A stretch of 64,000 nucleotides of DNA from Streptomyces sp. NBC_01304 (GCF_035975855.1 NZ_CP109055.1:4030001-4094000), one strand, 5' to 3'; counted from the stretch's first letter, positions 34,978 to 45,018 are shown. Made by a program: numbers and translations. The notes: generated by a model not told the origin, from the letters alone.

Positions 34978-36747
34978 ATGAGCGACACCCGCGACACCGC
35001 CCCCGCCTACAAGGACGCCGCCCTCCCCGTCGACGTACGCGTCGAGGACCTCCTGGCCCGGATGACCCTGGAGGAGAAGGCCGGGCAGATGTTCCACGGC
35101 ATGCTGATGATGAACCCGGACGGCACGCCCGTCATGGAGACCGACGGCTCGATGCTGCCGTACGCGACCCCCGAGCTCATCGAGGACAAGAAGCTCACGC
35201 ACTTCAACCTCCTCGGTACGTACGGCGCCCGCGAGATGGCCCAGTGGCACAACGCCGTCCAGGAGATGGCGGCCGCGACCCGCCTCGGCATCCCGGTCAC
35301 GCTCTCCACCGACCCCCGCCACTCCTTCACGGACAACGTCGGCGCCTCCTTCAACGCCGGTGCCTTCTCCGCCTGGCCCGAGCCGCTCGGCATGGCGGCG
35401 ATCGGCGACCCCGAGCTGGTGCACCGCTTCGCGGACACGGTGCGCCGCGAGTACCTGGCGGTCGGCTTCCGCCTGGCGCTTCATCCCCAGATCGACCTGG
35501 CGACAGAGCCCCGCTGGTCCCGGCAGACCGGAACCTTCGGCTCCGACGCGAAACTGACCGGCGAACTGGCGGCGGCGTACATCCGCGGCCTGCAGGGCGA
35601 CGAGCTCGGCACCCACTCGGTGTCCGCGATGGTCAAGCACTTCCCCGGCGGCGGCCCGCAGAAGGACGGCGAGGACCCGCACTTCCCGCACGGCAAGGAG
35701 CAGGTGTACCCCGGCGGTCTGCGCGAGCACCACCTGGAGCCCTTCAAGGCGGCGATCGCGGCCGGGTGCGCGCAAATGATGCCGTACTACGGCCAGCCGG
35801 TCGGCACGGACTGGGAAGAGGTCGGCTTCGGCTTCAACAAGGGCGTCATCCAAGGGCTGTTGCGGGACGAGCTGGGCTTCGACGGCATCGTCTGCACGGA
35901 CTGGGGCCTGCTCACCGACTCCACGATCTTCGGCGAGCCGCACTCCGCGCGTGCCTGGGGCTGCGAGCACCTGACGGTGGCCGAGCGGGCGGCGAAGGCG
36001 TTGGACGCCGGGTCGGACCAGTTCGGGGGCGAGCAGTGTCCGGAGGTCATCGTGGAACTGGTGCGCTCCGGGCGGATCCTGGAATCGCGTATCGATTCAT
36101 CGGTACGTCGCCTCCTGCGCGAGAAGTTCGTCCTCGGCCTCTTCGACGCACAGCGGTACGTCGACCCGGATGCGGCCCAAGAGATCGTGGGCGCGGCCGA
36201 GTTCAAGGCGGCGGGGGCTGCGGCGCAGCGGCGCTCGCTGACGGTGTTGAGCAATGACTCGCTGTTGCCGGTGAGCGGGCGGCCCAAGGTGTACGTGCAG
36301 AACGTGGACGCATCGGTGGCCGGTGAGTACGCCGAGGTCGTGCCGGATCCCGCCGCCGCCGACTTCGCGATCCTCAAGCTCCGCACTCCGTACGAGGAGC
36401 GCCCCAACAAGTTCGAGGCCTTCTTCCACTCGGGCTCACTGGCCTTCGACGAGGCCGAGTTGAAGGAGATCCTGGCTCTGCTTGACGCGGTGCCCACGCT
36501 GGTCTGCATCAATCTGGAGCGGGCGGCGGTCATCCCCGAGATCGCCTCTCGGGCGGCTGCGCTGGTCGCGGACTACGGGGCGAGTGACGCGGCGCTGCTG
36601 GACGTGGCATTCGGCAAGGCCCGCCCCGAGGGACGGCTCCCCTTCGAACTGCCCTCGTCCATGGCGGCAGTTCACGCTTCGCGCCCGGACGTTCCGAACG
36701 ACACGGTGGATCCGGTGTTCGCGGTGGGGCACGGGTTGCAGGTCTGA
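34978..36747 (+). CDS. Glycoside hydrolase family 3 enzyme, 589 aa
   Basis: The GH3 N-terminal domain is clear: DLLARMTLEEKAGQM, the segment RLGIPVTLSTDPRHS, the KHFPGGG motif (Lys219-His220) and the nucleophile Asp307 in GIVCTDWGLL. The C-terminal GH3 domain follows with QRRSLTVLSNDSLLPV and the closing region FELPSSMAAV. No signal peptide is seen, so it is intracellular, working on the product carried by the MFS protein upstream. The exact sugar (beta-glucoside, xyloside or N-acetylglucosamide) cannot be read from sequence. It ends just before a double copy of the intergenic repeat. Confidence 0.93.
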   Translation: MSDTRDTAPAYKDAALPVDVRVEDLLARMTLEEKAGQMFHGMLMMNPDGTPVMETDGSMLPYATPELIEDKKLTHFNLLGTYGAREMAQWHNAVQEMAAATRLGIPVTLSTDPRHSFTDNVGASFNAGAFSAWPEPLGMAAIGDPELVHRFADTVRREYLAVGFRLALHPQIDLATEPRWSRQTGTFGSDAKLTGELAAAYIRGLQGDELGTHSVSAMVKHFPGGGPQKDGEDPHFPHGKEQVYPGGLREHHLEPFKAAIAAGCAQMMPYYGQPVGTDWEEVGFGFNKGVIQGLLRDELGFDGIVCTDWGLLTDSTIFGEPHSARAWGCEHLTVAERAAKALDAGSDQFGGEQCPEVIVELVRSGRILESRIDSSVRRLLREKFVLGLFDAQRYVDPDAAQEIVGAAEFKAAGAAAQRRSLTVLSNDSLLPVSGRPKVYVQNVDASVAGEYAEVVPDPAAADFAILKLRTPYEERPNKFEAFFHSGSLAFDEAELKEILALLDAVPTLVCINLERAAVIPEIASRAAALVADYGASDAALLDVAFGKARPEGRLPFELPSSMAAVHASRPDVPNDTVDPVFAVGHGLQV

Positions 36748-36753
36748 TTTCTT

Positions 36754-36874
36754 CCCCGCCCCGCCCCTTCCCGTAAGGCTGCCGCCGGCTTCAAAGACTG
36801 TCCTCAAACGCCGGACGGGCTGATTTATCAGCCCGTCCGGCGTTTGAGGACTTTCGGGAAGGGGCGGGGCGGGG
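36754..36874. repeat. Composite intergenic repeat, copies 3 and 4 (head-to-head inverted pair)
   Basis: Two copies face each other. The inner arms are perfect 25-mers at 36800-36824 and 36827-36851 separated by TT, centred on the core CCCGTCCGGCGTTTGAGG and its complement. The outer arms (CGGGAAGGGGCGGGGCGGGG, 36754-36773 and 36855-36874) are also inverted. In RNA it would be a very strong hairpin after the GH3 gene and just before the next start codon. Confidence 0.9.
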
Positions 36875-36889
36875 ATGCAAAATGGCCCC

Positions 36890-37570
36890 ATGCACGACGC
36901 GCACACAGAACCCCCCGTCGTCCTCGACCGCCGCGAAGGCCCGTACGGCGAAGTGGTCCTGCGCCGCCACGGCGACCTGCTCCAGATCATCGCCAACGGC
37001 ACGTTCCTGATGGACACTTCGGACGGCCGCAGCGAGCGCCTGCTCATCGACGCCGCGAGGGACGCCCTCGACGACGGGCAAGAACCCAGCGTGCTGATCG
37101 GCGGCCTCGGCGTCGGCTTCTCCCTCGCACACGCCGCGGCGGACCCGCGTTGGGCCGCGATCACGGTCATCGAGCGTGAAGAGGCCATCATCGGCTGGCA
37201 CCGCGGCGGACCGCTCAAGGAGATCTCCGGCCCGGCTCTCGACGACCCGCGCACGGAGATCGTGCGGGCCGACCTCGTCACGTACGTACAACAATCCCCA
37301 GTGACGTACGACGCACTCTGTCTCGACATCGACAACGGCCCGGACTGGACCGTGACCGAGGACAACGACAGCCTCTACTCCCCGAGCGGCCTCGCGGCCT
37401 GCAAGGCCAGGCTCAACACGGGCGGTGTGCTCGCCGTCTGGTCCGCTCAGCCCTCCGGCGATTTCGAAGAGTCGTTGCGGAATGCCGGATTCCGGAACGT
37501 ACGTACCGAAGAGATCCCGGTTGCCCGAGGCGTCCCGGACGTGGTCCATCTCGCGGTCAGGGGCACATAG
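36890..37570 (+). CDS. Spermidine-synthase-like methyltransferase-fold protein, 226 aa
   Basis: The sequence opens LDRREGPYGEVVLRRHGDLLQIIANGTFLMDT, then VLIGGLGVGFSLAHA (the SAM/decarboxy-SAM glycine-rich loop), TVIEREEAIIGWHR and YDALCLDIDNGPDW. This is the spermidine-synthase-like arrangement, where the usual proton-acceptor Asp lies in LDIDNGP. The small size (226 aa, without the N-terminal beta domain) fits the many actinobacterial 'spermine/spermidine synthase-like' proteins of unknown substrate. The ATG at 36890 lies 15 nt after a repeat copy; an alternative ATG at 36875 is within the repeat itself. Confidence 0.78.
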   Translation: MHDAHTEPPVVLDRREGPYGEVVLRRHGDLLQIIANGTFLMDTSDGRSERLLIDAARDALDDGQEPSVLIGGLGVGFSLAHAAADPRWAAITVIEREEAIIGWHRGGPLKEISGPALDDPRTEIVRADLVTYVQQSPVTYDALCLDIDNGPDWTVTEDNDSLYSPSGLAACKARLNTGGVLAVWSAQPSGDFEESLRNAGFRNVRTEEIPVARGVPDVVHLAVRGT

Positions 37571-37633
37571 CCGAGGCACGGTAACTCCCCGTACTCTGCT
37601 GACCGGACACGCGGATCTTCTCAGGGGCGGGCG

Positions 37634-38371
37634 ATGGAGCAGACACACACCTCCCACAACGGACAGGCGCCCACACCGGGTGCTCAGCGCCGGGTTCTGG
37701 TGGTCGAGGACGATCTGACGATCGTCGAGGCCATCGCCGCCCGGCTGCGCGCCGAGGGCTTTGTGGTGCAGACGGCCGGGGACGGCCCCTCGGCCGTCGA
37801 CACCGCCGAGGCCTGGCAGCCCGACCTGCTGATCCTGGACATCATGCTGCCGGGCTTCGACGGGCTCGAGGTCTGCCGCCGGGTTCAGGCTCAGCGGCCG
37901 GTGCCGGTGCTGATGCTGACCGCGCGTGACGACGAGACCGACATGCTGGTCGGGCTCGGGGTCGGCGCGGACGACTACATGACCAAGCCGTTCTCGATGC
38001 GTGAGCTGGCGGCGCGGGTGCATGTGCTGCTCCGGCGGGTCGAGCGGGCCGCCCTGGCCGCGACCACTCCGCGCTCGGGCATCCTGCGGCTCGGCGAGCT
38101 GGAGATCGACCACGCCCAGCGGCGGGTCCGGGTCAGGAGTGAGGACGTACACCTCACGCCCACCGAGTTCGACCTGCTGGTCTGCCTCGCGAACACCCCG
38201 CGTGCCGTGCTCTCCCGTGAGCAGCTGCTCGCCGAGGTGTGGGACTGGGCGGACGCGTCCGGCACCAGGACCGTGGACAGCCACATCAAGGCCCTGCGCC
38301 GGAAGATCGGTGCCGAGCGCATCCGCACCGTGCACGGCGTGGGGTACGCCCTGGAGACCCCGACCCCGTGA
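37634..38371 (+). CDS. OmpR-family response regulator, 245 aa
   Basis: A receiver domain (about 20-130) has acidic residues VVEDD, the phospho-acceptor Asp69 in LLILDIMLPGFDG and the Lys of TKPFSMRE. It is followed by the winged-helix DNA-binding domain with EVHLTPTEFDLLVCLANTPR-like core and TVDSHIKALRRKIG. The first 18 residues are an unstructured leader. The gene overlaps the downstream kinase by GTGA (38368-38371), so the pair is one operon. In S. coelicolor the homologous pair lies next to kgd; its stimulus is unknown. Confidence 0.94.
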   Translation: MEQTHTSHNGQAPTPGAQRRVLVVEDDLTIVEAIAARLRAEGFVVQTAGDGPSAVDTAEAWQPDLLILDIMLPGFDGLEVCRRVQAQRPVPVLMLTARDDETDMLVGLGVGADDYMTKPFSMRELAARVHVLLRRVERAALAATTPRSGILRLGELEIDHAQRRVRVRSEDVHLTPTEFDLLVCLANTPRAVLSREQLLAEVWDWADASGTRTVDSHIKALRRKIGAERIRTVHGVGYALETPTP

Positions 38372-39573
38372 GCTTGCCGCGTGAGCCCCGCGAGCCCCGT
38401 GAGTCTCGCGGGCCTCGCAAGTCGCTTAAGTCACGCCGGTACTGGGGCAGTCAGGCGTGGCGGATCGAGAAGTTCGACAAGGGGCTGCTGCTCGGGCTGC
38501 AGGGGCTGCGGCCCTTCTCGATCAAGACCAAGCTCGGCATGCTCGTCGTGGTCTCGGTGTTCATCACGACCGGTCTGCTGATGATCGCCGTGCAGACCAA
38601 GACCGAGTTCCGGTTCATCACGGTCTTCTCGGTGATCGCGACGCTGCTGATCACCCAGTTCGTGGCCCACTCGCTCACCGCGCCGCTCGATGAGATGAAT
38701 CACGTGGCCCGCTCGATCTCGCACGGTGACTACACCCGGCGGGTGCGCGGCGCCGACCGGCGCGACGAGCTGGGCGACCTCGCGTCCACCATCAATCGCA
38801 TGGCGGACGACCTGGAGGACCAGGACCAGCACCGCAAGGAGCTGGTGGCGAACGTCTCGCACGAGCTGCGCACCCCGATCGCGGCGCTGCGGGCCGTCCT
38901 GGAGAACGTGGTGGACGGCGTCTCCGCCGCCGACCCCGAGACCATGCGGACCGCCCTGAAGCAGACCGAGCGGCTCGGCCGGCTCGTGGAGACGCTGCTC
39001 GACCTGTCCCGGCTCGACAACGGCGTGGTGCCGCTGCGCGCCCGCCGCTTCGAGGTCTGGCCCTATCTGTCGGGTGTCCTCAAGGAGGCCCAGCTGCCGG
39101 GCGCCGCCGCCTCGCAGCGGCAGGGCATGGCCTCGGGGTCGGGGCGGCACACGCGTACGGACGTCCATCTGCACCTCGACGTGTCGCCGCCCGAGCTGAC
39201 CGCGCACGCGGACGCCGAGCGACTGCACCAGGTCGTCGCCAACCTCATCGACAACGCGGTCAAGCACTCGCCGCCGCACGGCCGGGTCACGGTGAAGGCG
39301 CGGCGCGGGTCCGCCCCGGAGTCGCTGCACCTGGAGGTCCTGGACGAGGGACCGGGCATCCCGGAGTCGGAGTGGCACCGGGTCTTCGAGCGGTTCAACC
39401 GGGGCAACGACTCGTCCCCGCACGGCCCGGGGAGCGACGGCGGGACCGGGCTCGGGCTCGCCATCGCGCGCTGGGCGGTGGATCTGCACGGCGGCCGGAT
39501 CGGGGTGGCCGAATCCGCTCGGGGCTGCCGGATCCAAGTCACACTTCCGGGCCTCACCAGGGCACAAGGTTGA
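38368..39573 (+). CDS. Sensor histidine kinase, 401 aa
   Basis: Partner of the upstream OmpR regulator. Two membrane helices (about 57-75 and 83-100) are close together, so the outer loop is only a few residues: an intramembrane-sensing type. HAMP follows (about 100-155), then the H-box LVANVSHELRTPIAAL with His165, the N box VVANLIDNAVKHSPP, G1 DEGPGIP and G2 GGTGLGLAIAR. The N-terminus contains a short tandem of PRE triplets (VSLPREPREPRES) from repeated 9-bp DNA units. GTG at 38368 overlaps the regulator stop. The gene stands before kgd with 321 bp between. Confidence 0.93.
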   Translation: MSLPREPREPRESRGPRKSLKSRRYWGSQAWRIEKFDKGLLLGLQGLRPFSIKTKLGMLVVVSVFITTGLLMIAVQTKTEFRFITVFSVIATLLITQFVAHSLTAPLDEMNHVARSISHGDYTRRVRGADRRDELGDLASTINRMADDLEDQDQHRKELVANVSHELRTPIAALRAVLENVVDGVSAADPETMRTALKQTERLGRLVETLLDLSRLDNGVVPLRARRFEVWPYLSGVLKEAQLPGAAASQRQGMASGSGRHTRTDVHLHLDVSPPELTAHADAERLHQVVANLIDNAVKHSPPHGRVTVKARRGSAPESLHLEVLDEGPGIPESEWHRVFERFNRGNDSSPHGPGSDGGTGLGLAIARWAVDLHGGRIGVAESARGCRIQVTLPGLTRAQG

Positions 39574-39894
39574 CGTAGGGTTCGAAGCAGAGGCCATCCA
39601 GTGCGAGGCAGTTCGAGGCGGCGCCGCAAGATCGGGCAACCCGCAGAACACCTAGTACAAAGGTCGGGCGGTCTTCGGCAAGGGCGTGGTCCTGGGGACC
39701 GCGACCCGCAGGCCGTGCATGCCTTTTCGCATCGGAACCCCATCTGCTTCCCGCCATTTCAGGGCGCGAAACGCGATTTTCGATGTGACTTGCACGACCA
39801 AAGGCCCGCCCGGTCTGCACCTCTCGGCCCATGAGGCGTAGCCTTTATTCCCGCTGTCCATCACCTTGTGAAGCGGAAGAGGGCGGTTACCGCC
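39574..39894 (+). other. 321-bp region upstream of kgd
   Basis: No gene is seen. It should hold the kgd promoter; a -10-like TAGCCT occurs at about 39839, but no good -35 partner at 16-18 bp. A 5-bp GGCGG-TTA-CCGCC hairpin abuts the GTG start at 39895 and could hide the ribosome site. Confidence 0.4.
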
Positions 39895-42800
39895 GTGTCG
39901 CCACAGTCCCCCAGTAACTCGAGCGTCTCGACCGACCAAACGGGGCAGGGCAAGAACCCTGCAGCCGCGTTCGGTCCCAATGAGTGGCTCGTCGACGAGA
40001 TCTATCAGCAGTACCTCCAGGACCCGAACTCGGTAGACCGAGCCTGGTGGGACTTCTTTGCCGACTACAAGCCGGGCGGCGCCGCCGCCCCGGCGAAGCC
40101 GGCCGCAAGCCCCGCCTCCGGTACCGCAGCCGCGGGGGCTGCGGGCACCCCGACCACCGCGACGAGCGCTCCCGCAGGCTCCTCGACGCCGGTCGCTCCC
40201 GCACCTGCCCAGGCGGCGCCCGCAGCTCAGGCCGCGCCCCCCGCCGCAGCCCCGGCTGCGCCCGCCCAGGCGACGCCCGCGGCCCCTGCTGCCGCGCCCG
40301 CCGCTCCGGCTCAGGCCGCCGCCCCTGCCGCGAAGCCCGCCGCCGCCCAGGCAGCGCCCGCGGCCGAGGCCCCGGCCGGCCCCGAGCTCGTGACCCTGCG
40401 CGGCCCCGCCGCCGCCGTTGCGAAGAACATGAACGCCTCGCTGGAGGTGCCCACGGCCACGTCCGTGCGCGCGGTCCCGGTGAAGCTGCTCTTCGACAAC
40501 CGCATCGTCATCAACAACCACCTCAAGCGCGCCCGGGGCGGGAAGGTCTCCTTCACGCACCTCATCGGGTACGCGATGGTGCAGGCCATCAAGGCCATGC
40601 CGTCGATGAACTACTCCTTCGCGGAGAAGGACGGCAAGCCCACCCTGGTCAAGCCGGAGCACATCAACTTCGGTCTGGCCATCGACCTGGTGAAGCCCAA
40701 TGGCGACCGCCAACTGGTTGTAGCGGGCATCAAGAAGGCCGAGACGCTGAACTTCTTCGAGTTCTGGCAGGCCTACGAGGACATCGTCCGCCGCGCGCGC
40801 AACGGCAAGCTCGGCATGGACGACTTCACCGGCGTCACCTGCTCGCTGACCAACCCCGGCGGCCTCGGCACGGTCCACTCGGTGCCGCGTCTGATGCCCG
40901 GGCAGTCGGTCATCATGGGCGTCGGCTCCATGGACTACCCGGCCGAGTTCCAGGGCACGTCGCAGGACACCCTGAACAAGCTGGGCATCGCCAAGGTGAT
41001 GACCCTCACGTCGACGTACGACCACCGCGTGATCCAGGGCGCCGCCTCCGGCGAGTTCCTGCGGGTCGTGGCGAACTTCCTCCTCGGCGAGGAGGGCTTC
41101 TACGACGACATCTTCAAGGCGCTGCGGATCCCGTACGAGCCGGTCCGCTGGCTCAAGGACATCGACGCCTCGCACGACGACGACGTCACCAAGGCGGCGC
41201 GCGTCTTCGAGCTGATCCACTCCTACCGGGTACGCGGCCACGTCATGGCCGACACCGACCCGCTGGAGTACCGCCAGCGCAAGCACCCCGACCTGGACAT
41301 CACCGAGCACGGCCTCACCCTGTGGGACCTGGAGCGGGAGTTCGCGGTCGGTGGCTTCGCCGGCAAGTCGATGATGAAGCTCCGCGACATCCTCGGCGTG
41401 CTGCGCGACTCGTACTGCCGCACCACCGGCCTGGAGTTCATGCACATCCAGGACCCGAAGCAGCGCAAGTGGCTGCAGGACCGGATCGAGCGCGGCTCCA
41501 CCAAGCCGGAGCGCGAGGAGCAGCTGCGCATCCTGCGCCGCCTGAACGCGGCGGAGGCCTTCGAGACCTTCCTGCAGACGAAGTACGTCGGCCAGAAGCG
41601 CTTCTCCCTGGAGGGCGGCGAGTCCGTCATCCCGCTGCTCGACGCGGTCATCGACTCCGCCGCCGAGTCGCGCCTGGACGAGGTCGTCATCGGCATGGCC
41701 CACCGCGGCCGCCTGAACGTCCTGGCGAACATCGTCGGCAAGTCGTACGCGCAGATCTTCCGGGAGTTCGAGGGCAACCTCGACCCGAAGTCGATGCACG
41801 GCTCCGGCGACGTCAAGTACCACCTGGGCGCCAACGGCACCTTCACCGGTCTCGACGGCGAGCAGATCAAGGTCTCGCTGGCCGCCAACCCCTCGCACCT
41901 GGAGGCGGTCGACCCGATCCTCGAGGGCATCTCGCGCGCCAAGCAGGACATCATCAACAAGGGCGGCACGGACTTCACGGTCCTGCCCGTCGCCCTGCAC
42001 GGTGACGCGGCCTTCGCGGGCCAGGGCGTCGTGGCCGAGACGCTCAACATGTCGCAGCTGCGCGGCTACCGCACCGGCGGCACGGTCCACATCGTCATCA
42101 ACAACCAGGTCGGCTTCACGGCGGCGCCCGAGTCCTCGCGCTCCTCCATGTACTCGACCGACGTGGCCCGGATGATCGAGGCCCCGATCTTCCACGTGAA
42201 CGGCGACGACCCCGAGGCCGTCGTCCGCGTTGCCCGCCTTGCCTTCGAGTTCCGGCAGGCGTTCAACAAGGACGTGGTCATCGACCTCATCTGCTACCGC
42301 CGCCGCGGGCACAACGAGTCGGACAACCCGGCGTTCACCCAGCCCCTGATGTACGACCTGATCGACAAGAAGCGCTCGGTGCGCAAGCTCTACACCGAGT
42401 CCCTCATCGGTCGCGGCGACATCACCCTGGAAGAGGCCGAGCAGGCCCTGCAGGACTACCAGGGCCAGCTGGAGAAGGTCTTCACCGAGGTCCGCGAGGC
42501 CACCGCCGCCTCCACCCCGGCCGAAGTCCCGGTCGCCCAGGCGCAGTTCCCGGTCACGGTGAACACCGCGATCTCCCAGGAGGTCGTCAAGCGCATCGCC
42601 GAGTCCCAGGTCAACATCCCCGACCGCGTCACCGTCCACCCGCGTCTGCTGCCCCAGCTGCAGCGCCGCGCGGCCATGGTCGAGGACGGCACGATCGACT
42701 GGGGCATGGGCGAGACCCTCGCCATCGGCTCGCTGCTCCTCGAGGGCACCCCGGTGCGCCTCGCGGGCCAGGACTCGCGCCGCGGCACCTTCGGCCAGCG

Positions 42801-43743
42801 CCACGCGGTCCTGATCGACCGTGAGACGGGCGAGGACTACACGCCTCTCCTGTACCTCTCGGACGACCAGGCGCGTTACAACGTCTACGACTCCCTCCTC
42901 TCCGAGTACGCGGCGATGGGCTTCGAGTACGGCTACTCGCTGGCCCGTCCCGAGGCGCTCGTCATGTGGGAGGCGCAGTTCGGCGACTTCGTCAACGGCG
43001 CCCAGACGGTCGTGGACGAGTTCATCTCGTCGGCGGAACAGAAGTGGGGCCAGCACTCGGGCGTCACCCTGCTCCTCCCCCACGGCTACGAGGGCCAGGG
43101 CCCGGACCACTCGTCCGCGCGCCCCGAGCGCTTCCTGCAGATGTGCGCGCAGGACAACATGACGGTCGCGATGCCGACCCTCCCGTCGAACTACTTCCAC
43201 CTGCTGCGCTGGCAGGTGCACAACCCGCACCACAAGCCGCTCATCGTCTTCACGCCGAAGTCGATGCTGCGTCTGAAGGCCGCGGCCTCCAAGGCGGAGG
43301 AGTTCACGACGGGCGGCTTCCGTCCGGTCATCGGCGACGCGACCACCAACCCGGCGGCCGTCCGCAAGGTCGTCTTCTGCGCGGGCAAGGTCTACTACGA
43401 CCTCGAAGCCGAGCGCGAGAAGCGCGGCGCCACGGACACGGCGATCATCCGCATCGAGCGCCTGTACCCGCTGCCGGGTGCGGAGCTCCAGGCGGAGATC
43501 GCCAAGTACCCGAACGCCGAGAAGTACCTGTGGGTCCAGGAGGAGCCGGCGAACCAGGGCGCATGGCCCTTCATCGCGCTCAACCTGATCGACCACCTGG
43601 ACCTGGCGGTCGGCGCCGACGTCCCGCACGGTGAGCGCCTGCGCCGCATTTCGCGTCCGCACGGGTCTTCGCCGGCCGTCGGCTCCGCCAAGCGGCACCA
43701 GGCCGAGCAGCAGCAGCTCCTGACCGAGGTCTTCGACGCGTAG
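39895..43743 (+). CDS. kgd: Multifunctional 2-oxoglutarate decarboxylase/dehydrogenase (E1 with E2 domain), 1282 aa
   Basis: This is the actinobacterial fused enzyme: a short E1 N-terminal helix ([16 protein letters not shown]), an Ala/Pro-rich linker (about 60-160), an E2-type transacylase domain with catalytic DHRVIQG at about 376, then the thiamine-diphosphate E1 domain. That domain contains [11 protein letters not shown], the THDP/metal region [13 protein letters not shown] and the [16 protein letters not shown] segment near 804. It lacks its own lipoyl domain and works with the pyruvate dehydrogenase E2/E3. It links the TCA cycle and glutamate pools. GTG at 39895 is preferred to one at 39868; neither has an ideal ribosome site. 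A terminator follows. Confidence 0.95.
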   Translation: MSPQSPSNSSVSTDQTGQGKNPAAAFGPNEWLVDEIYQQYLQDPNSVDRAWWDFFADYKPGGAAAPAKPAASPASGTAAAGAAGTPTTATSAPAGSSTPVAPAPAQAAPAAQAAPPAAAPAAPAQATPAAPAAAPAAPAQAAAPAAKPAAAQAAPAAEAPAGPELVTLRGPAAAVAKNMNASLEVPTATSVRAVPVKLLFDNRIVINNHLKRARGGKVSFTHLIGYAMVQAIKAMPSMNYSFAEKDGKPTLVKPEHINFGLAIDLVKPNGDRQLVVAGIKKAETLNFFEFWQAYEDIVRRARNGKLGMDDFTGVTCSLTNPGGLGTVHSVPRLMPGQSVIMGVGSMDYPAEFQGTSQDTLNKLGIAKVMTLTSTYDHRVIQGAASGEFLRVVANFLLGEEGFYDDIFKALRIPYEPVRWLKDIDASHDDDVTKAARVFELIHSYRVRGHVMADTDPLEYRQRKHPDLDITEHGLTLWDLEREFAVGGFAGKSMMKLRDILGVLRDSYCRTTGLEFMHIQDPKQRKWLQDRIERGSTKPEREEQLRILRRLNAAEAFETFLQTKYVGQKRFSLEGGESVIPLLDAVIDSAAESRLDEVVIGMAHRGRLNVLANIVGKSYAQIFREFEGNLDPKSMHGSGDVKYHLGANGTFTGLDGEQIKVSLAANPSHLEAVDPILEGISRAKQDIINKGGTDFTVLPVALHGDAAFAGQGVVAETLNMSQLRGYRTGGTVHIVINNQVGFTAAPESSRSSMYSTDVARMIEAPIFHVNGDDPEAVVRVARLAFEFRQAFNKDVVIDLICYRRRGHNESDNPAFTQPLMYDLIDKKRSVRKLYTESLIGRGDITLEEAEQALQDYQGQLEKVFTEVREATAASTPAEVPVAQAQFPVTVNTAISQEVVKRIAESQVNIPDRVTVHPRLLPQLQRRAAMVEDGTIDWGMGETLAIGSLLLEGTPVRLAGQDSRRGTFGQRHAVLIDRETGEDYTPLLYLSDDQARYNVYDSLLSEYAAMGFEYGYSLARPEALVMWEAQFGDFVNGAQTVVDEFISSAEQKWGQHSGVTLLLPHGYEGQGPDHSSARPERFLQMCAQDNMTVAMPTLPSNYFHLLRWQVHNPHHKPLIVFTPKSMLRLKAAASKAEEFTTGGFRPVIGDATTNPAAVRKVVFCAGKVYYDLEAEREKRGATDTAIIRIERLYPLPGAELQAEIAKYPNAEKYLWVQEEPANQGAWPFIALNLIDHLDLAVGADVPHGERLRRISRPHGSSPAVGSAKRHQAEQQQLLTEVFDA

Positions 43744-43768
43744 TCGCTGCCGCTTCTGGCTGTACGTC

Positions 43769-43805
43769 GCCGGGCCCGCATCCCTTTTCGGGGTGCGGGC
43801 CCGGC
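43769..43805 (+). terminator. Terminator of kgd
   Basis: A 16-bp stem (GCCGGGCCCGCATCCC with one wobble) and 5-nt loop TTTTC lies 25 bp after the kgd stop, with no T-run afterwards. Confidence 0.75.
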
Positions 43806-43821
43806 GCCATATCCTGGACCC

Positions 43822-44004
43822 ATGTACTTCACGGACCGTGGCATCGAAGAGCTGGAGAAGAGGCGTGGCGAGGAGGAGGTCACCTTCGAGTGGCTGGCGG
43901 AGCAGCTGCGCACCTTCGTGGACCTGAACCCGGACTTCGAGGTTCCGGTGGAGCGGTTGGCGACGTGGCTGGCTCGGCTGGACGACGAGGACGAGGACGA
44001 GTAG
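43822..44004 (+). CDS. DUF6104-like small acidic protein, 60 aa
   Basis: A 60-residue protein with the sequence order MYFTDRGIEELEKRRGEEEVTF, EWLAEQLRTFVDLNPDFEVPVERLATWLARLDDEDEDE. It is acidic and helical, without signal or membrane segment. This matches the small Streptomyces family I know as DUF6104, of unknown function. It follows kgd by 78 bp, after the kgd terminator, and is ended by a repeat-derived hairpin. It may be read from its own promoter. Confidence 0.85.
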   Translation: MYFTDRGIEELEKRRGEEEVTFEWLAEQLRTFVDLNPDFEVPVERLATWLARLDDEDEDE

Positions 44005-44005
44005 T

Positions 44006-44105
44006 CCGGACGGGCTGATTTATCAGCCCGTCCGGCGTTTGAGGACAAGGGGGGTCTGGGGGCGCAGCCCCCGGCCTCCGGAGGATTTCGGGAAGGGGCG
44101 GGCTG
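44006..44105 (+). repeat. Composite intergenic repeat, copy 5, with inverted start
   Basis: A 14-bp inverted repeat (CCGGACGGGCTGAT / ATCAGCCCGTCCGG, 44006-44035, loop TT) opens the element. It continues with CGTTTGAGGAC, a GGGGGCGCAGCCCCC hairpin and CGGGAAGGGGCGGG. It lies right after the DUF6104 stop and before the convergent gene, acting as a likely terminator. Confidence 0.85.
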
Positions 44106-44110
44106 GGGAA

Positions 44111-44935
44111 TCAGTCCTTCGCCCGCACCACGTCATACGCGAGCCCGAGCACCCCGTGCACCACAAGCAGGGCTCCCGCCACAACCCAGCCACCACTTCG
44201 GCGGCGTACGCCGAAAGCCGCGAGCGGCAGCCCGGCGGCAAGCTGAACCCCGGCCAGAGCCCGCGCCCGCGGCCCCCGCATCCACGGCCCCAACCGCCCG
44301 CCCTCGACCACATCGAGCTCGGCCCGCACCACTTCCCGCCACCCGGTCCACTCGACCACCGACGCGTCGGGCAGCCCGCGAGCAACCGCTCGCAGGTCAG
44401 CGGCAGTTGGACCCGGCCCGAGCCCCGCAGGCAGCGCAAGCCCCGTCCGCGTAAGAACGGCCACGAGCCCCAACAGCCTGGCCCGCCCGTCCGCAGCGGA
44501 ATCGTCCCGCGTCAGCGCCTCGAGGGACTGCATGTCGAGCACCGGATCGAGCCCGAGCCGAGAGGCGAAGCTGCGCATCGCCTCCTCCTCCCCCACCGGC
44601 GTCCCGTTCGCCAGCCACACATAGCCGACCGTGCGCCGGAACCCCGACGCGAGCGTGAACCCGCTGCGGTCCGCGTCCCACCACAGCGCGAGCACCGGCC
44701 AGGGCGCGCCCACCGCGAGGGCCGCGGCCCAGCCCGCGAGGACCGCGTCGACCGGCTCTGCGGAGGCGTCGCCCTGCCAGGGCGCGGTGTCCGGCACGAG
44801 CACGCTCCAGTCGCGGCCCGCCGGGGCGAGCAGCATGCGTTCGCGCAGCAGTTGGGCGGCGGGGCCGACCGCGGCGGGCTCGGCCCCGCACAGGAGCAGC
44901 GCGCCGGATGACGCGTCATGGAACATGCCAGTCAT
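44111..44935 (-). CDS. Hypothetical membrane-associated protein, 274 aa
   Basis: I do not recognise a family. The N-terminal 170 residues are soluble and Ala/Leu-rich with several Trp (APWQGD, LALWWDADRSG). The C-terminus (about 210-270) contains two hydrophobic segments separated by a basic loop (ALAGVQLAAGLPLAAFGVRRRSGGWVVAGALLVVHGVLGLAYDVV), suggesting a membrane hairpin. The ATG at 44935 is preferred to 44944 because GAGGG lies 10 nt before it. It diverges from the DUF4097-PadR operon. No clue to function is present. Confidence 0.55.
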   Translation of the reverse strand: MTGMFHDASSGALLLCGAEPAAVGPAAQLLRERMLLAPAGRDWSVLVPDTAPWQGDASAEPVDAVLAGWAAALAVGAPWPVLALWWDADRSGFTLASGFRRTVGYVWLANGTPVGEEEAMRSFASRLGLDPVLDMQSLEALTRDDSAADGRARLLGLVAVLTRTGLALPAGLGPGPTAADLRAVARGLPDASVVEWTGWREVVRAELDVVEGGRLGPWMRGPRARALAGVQLAAGLPLAAFGVRRRSGGWVVAGALLVVHGVLGLAYDVVRAKD

Positions 44936-45018
44936 GTCGGGCATGCCCTCACGCTAGGCCGCCCACCCCCACCCCGCACGCCCGCCAACAGACGCGCTTG
45001 ACTTCCGAAGCCCGCGAT

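Noticed and set aside
39652..43698. Antisense open frame of 1348 codons across kgd
   Set aside because: Kgd on the other strand is certain from domain motifs. The antisense product is Val/Leu/Asp/Arg low-complexity of the kind produced by the GC-rich complementary frame.
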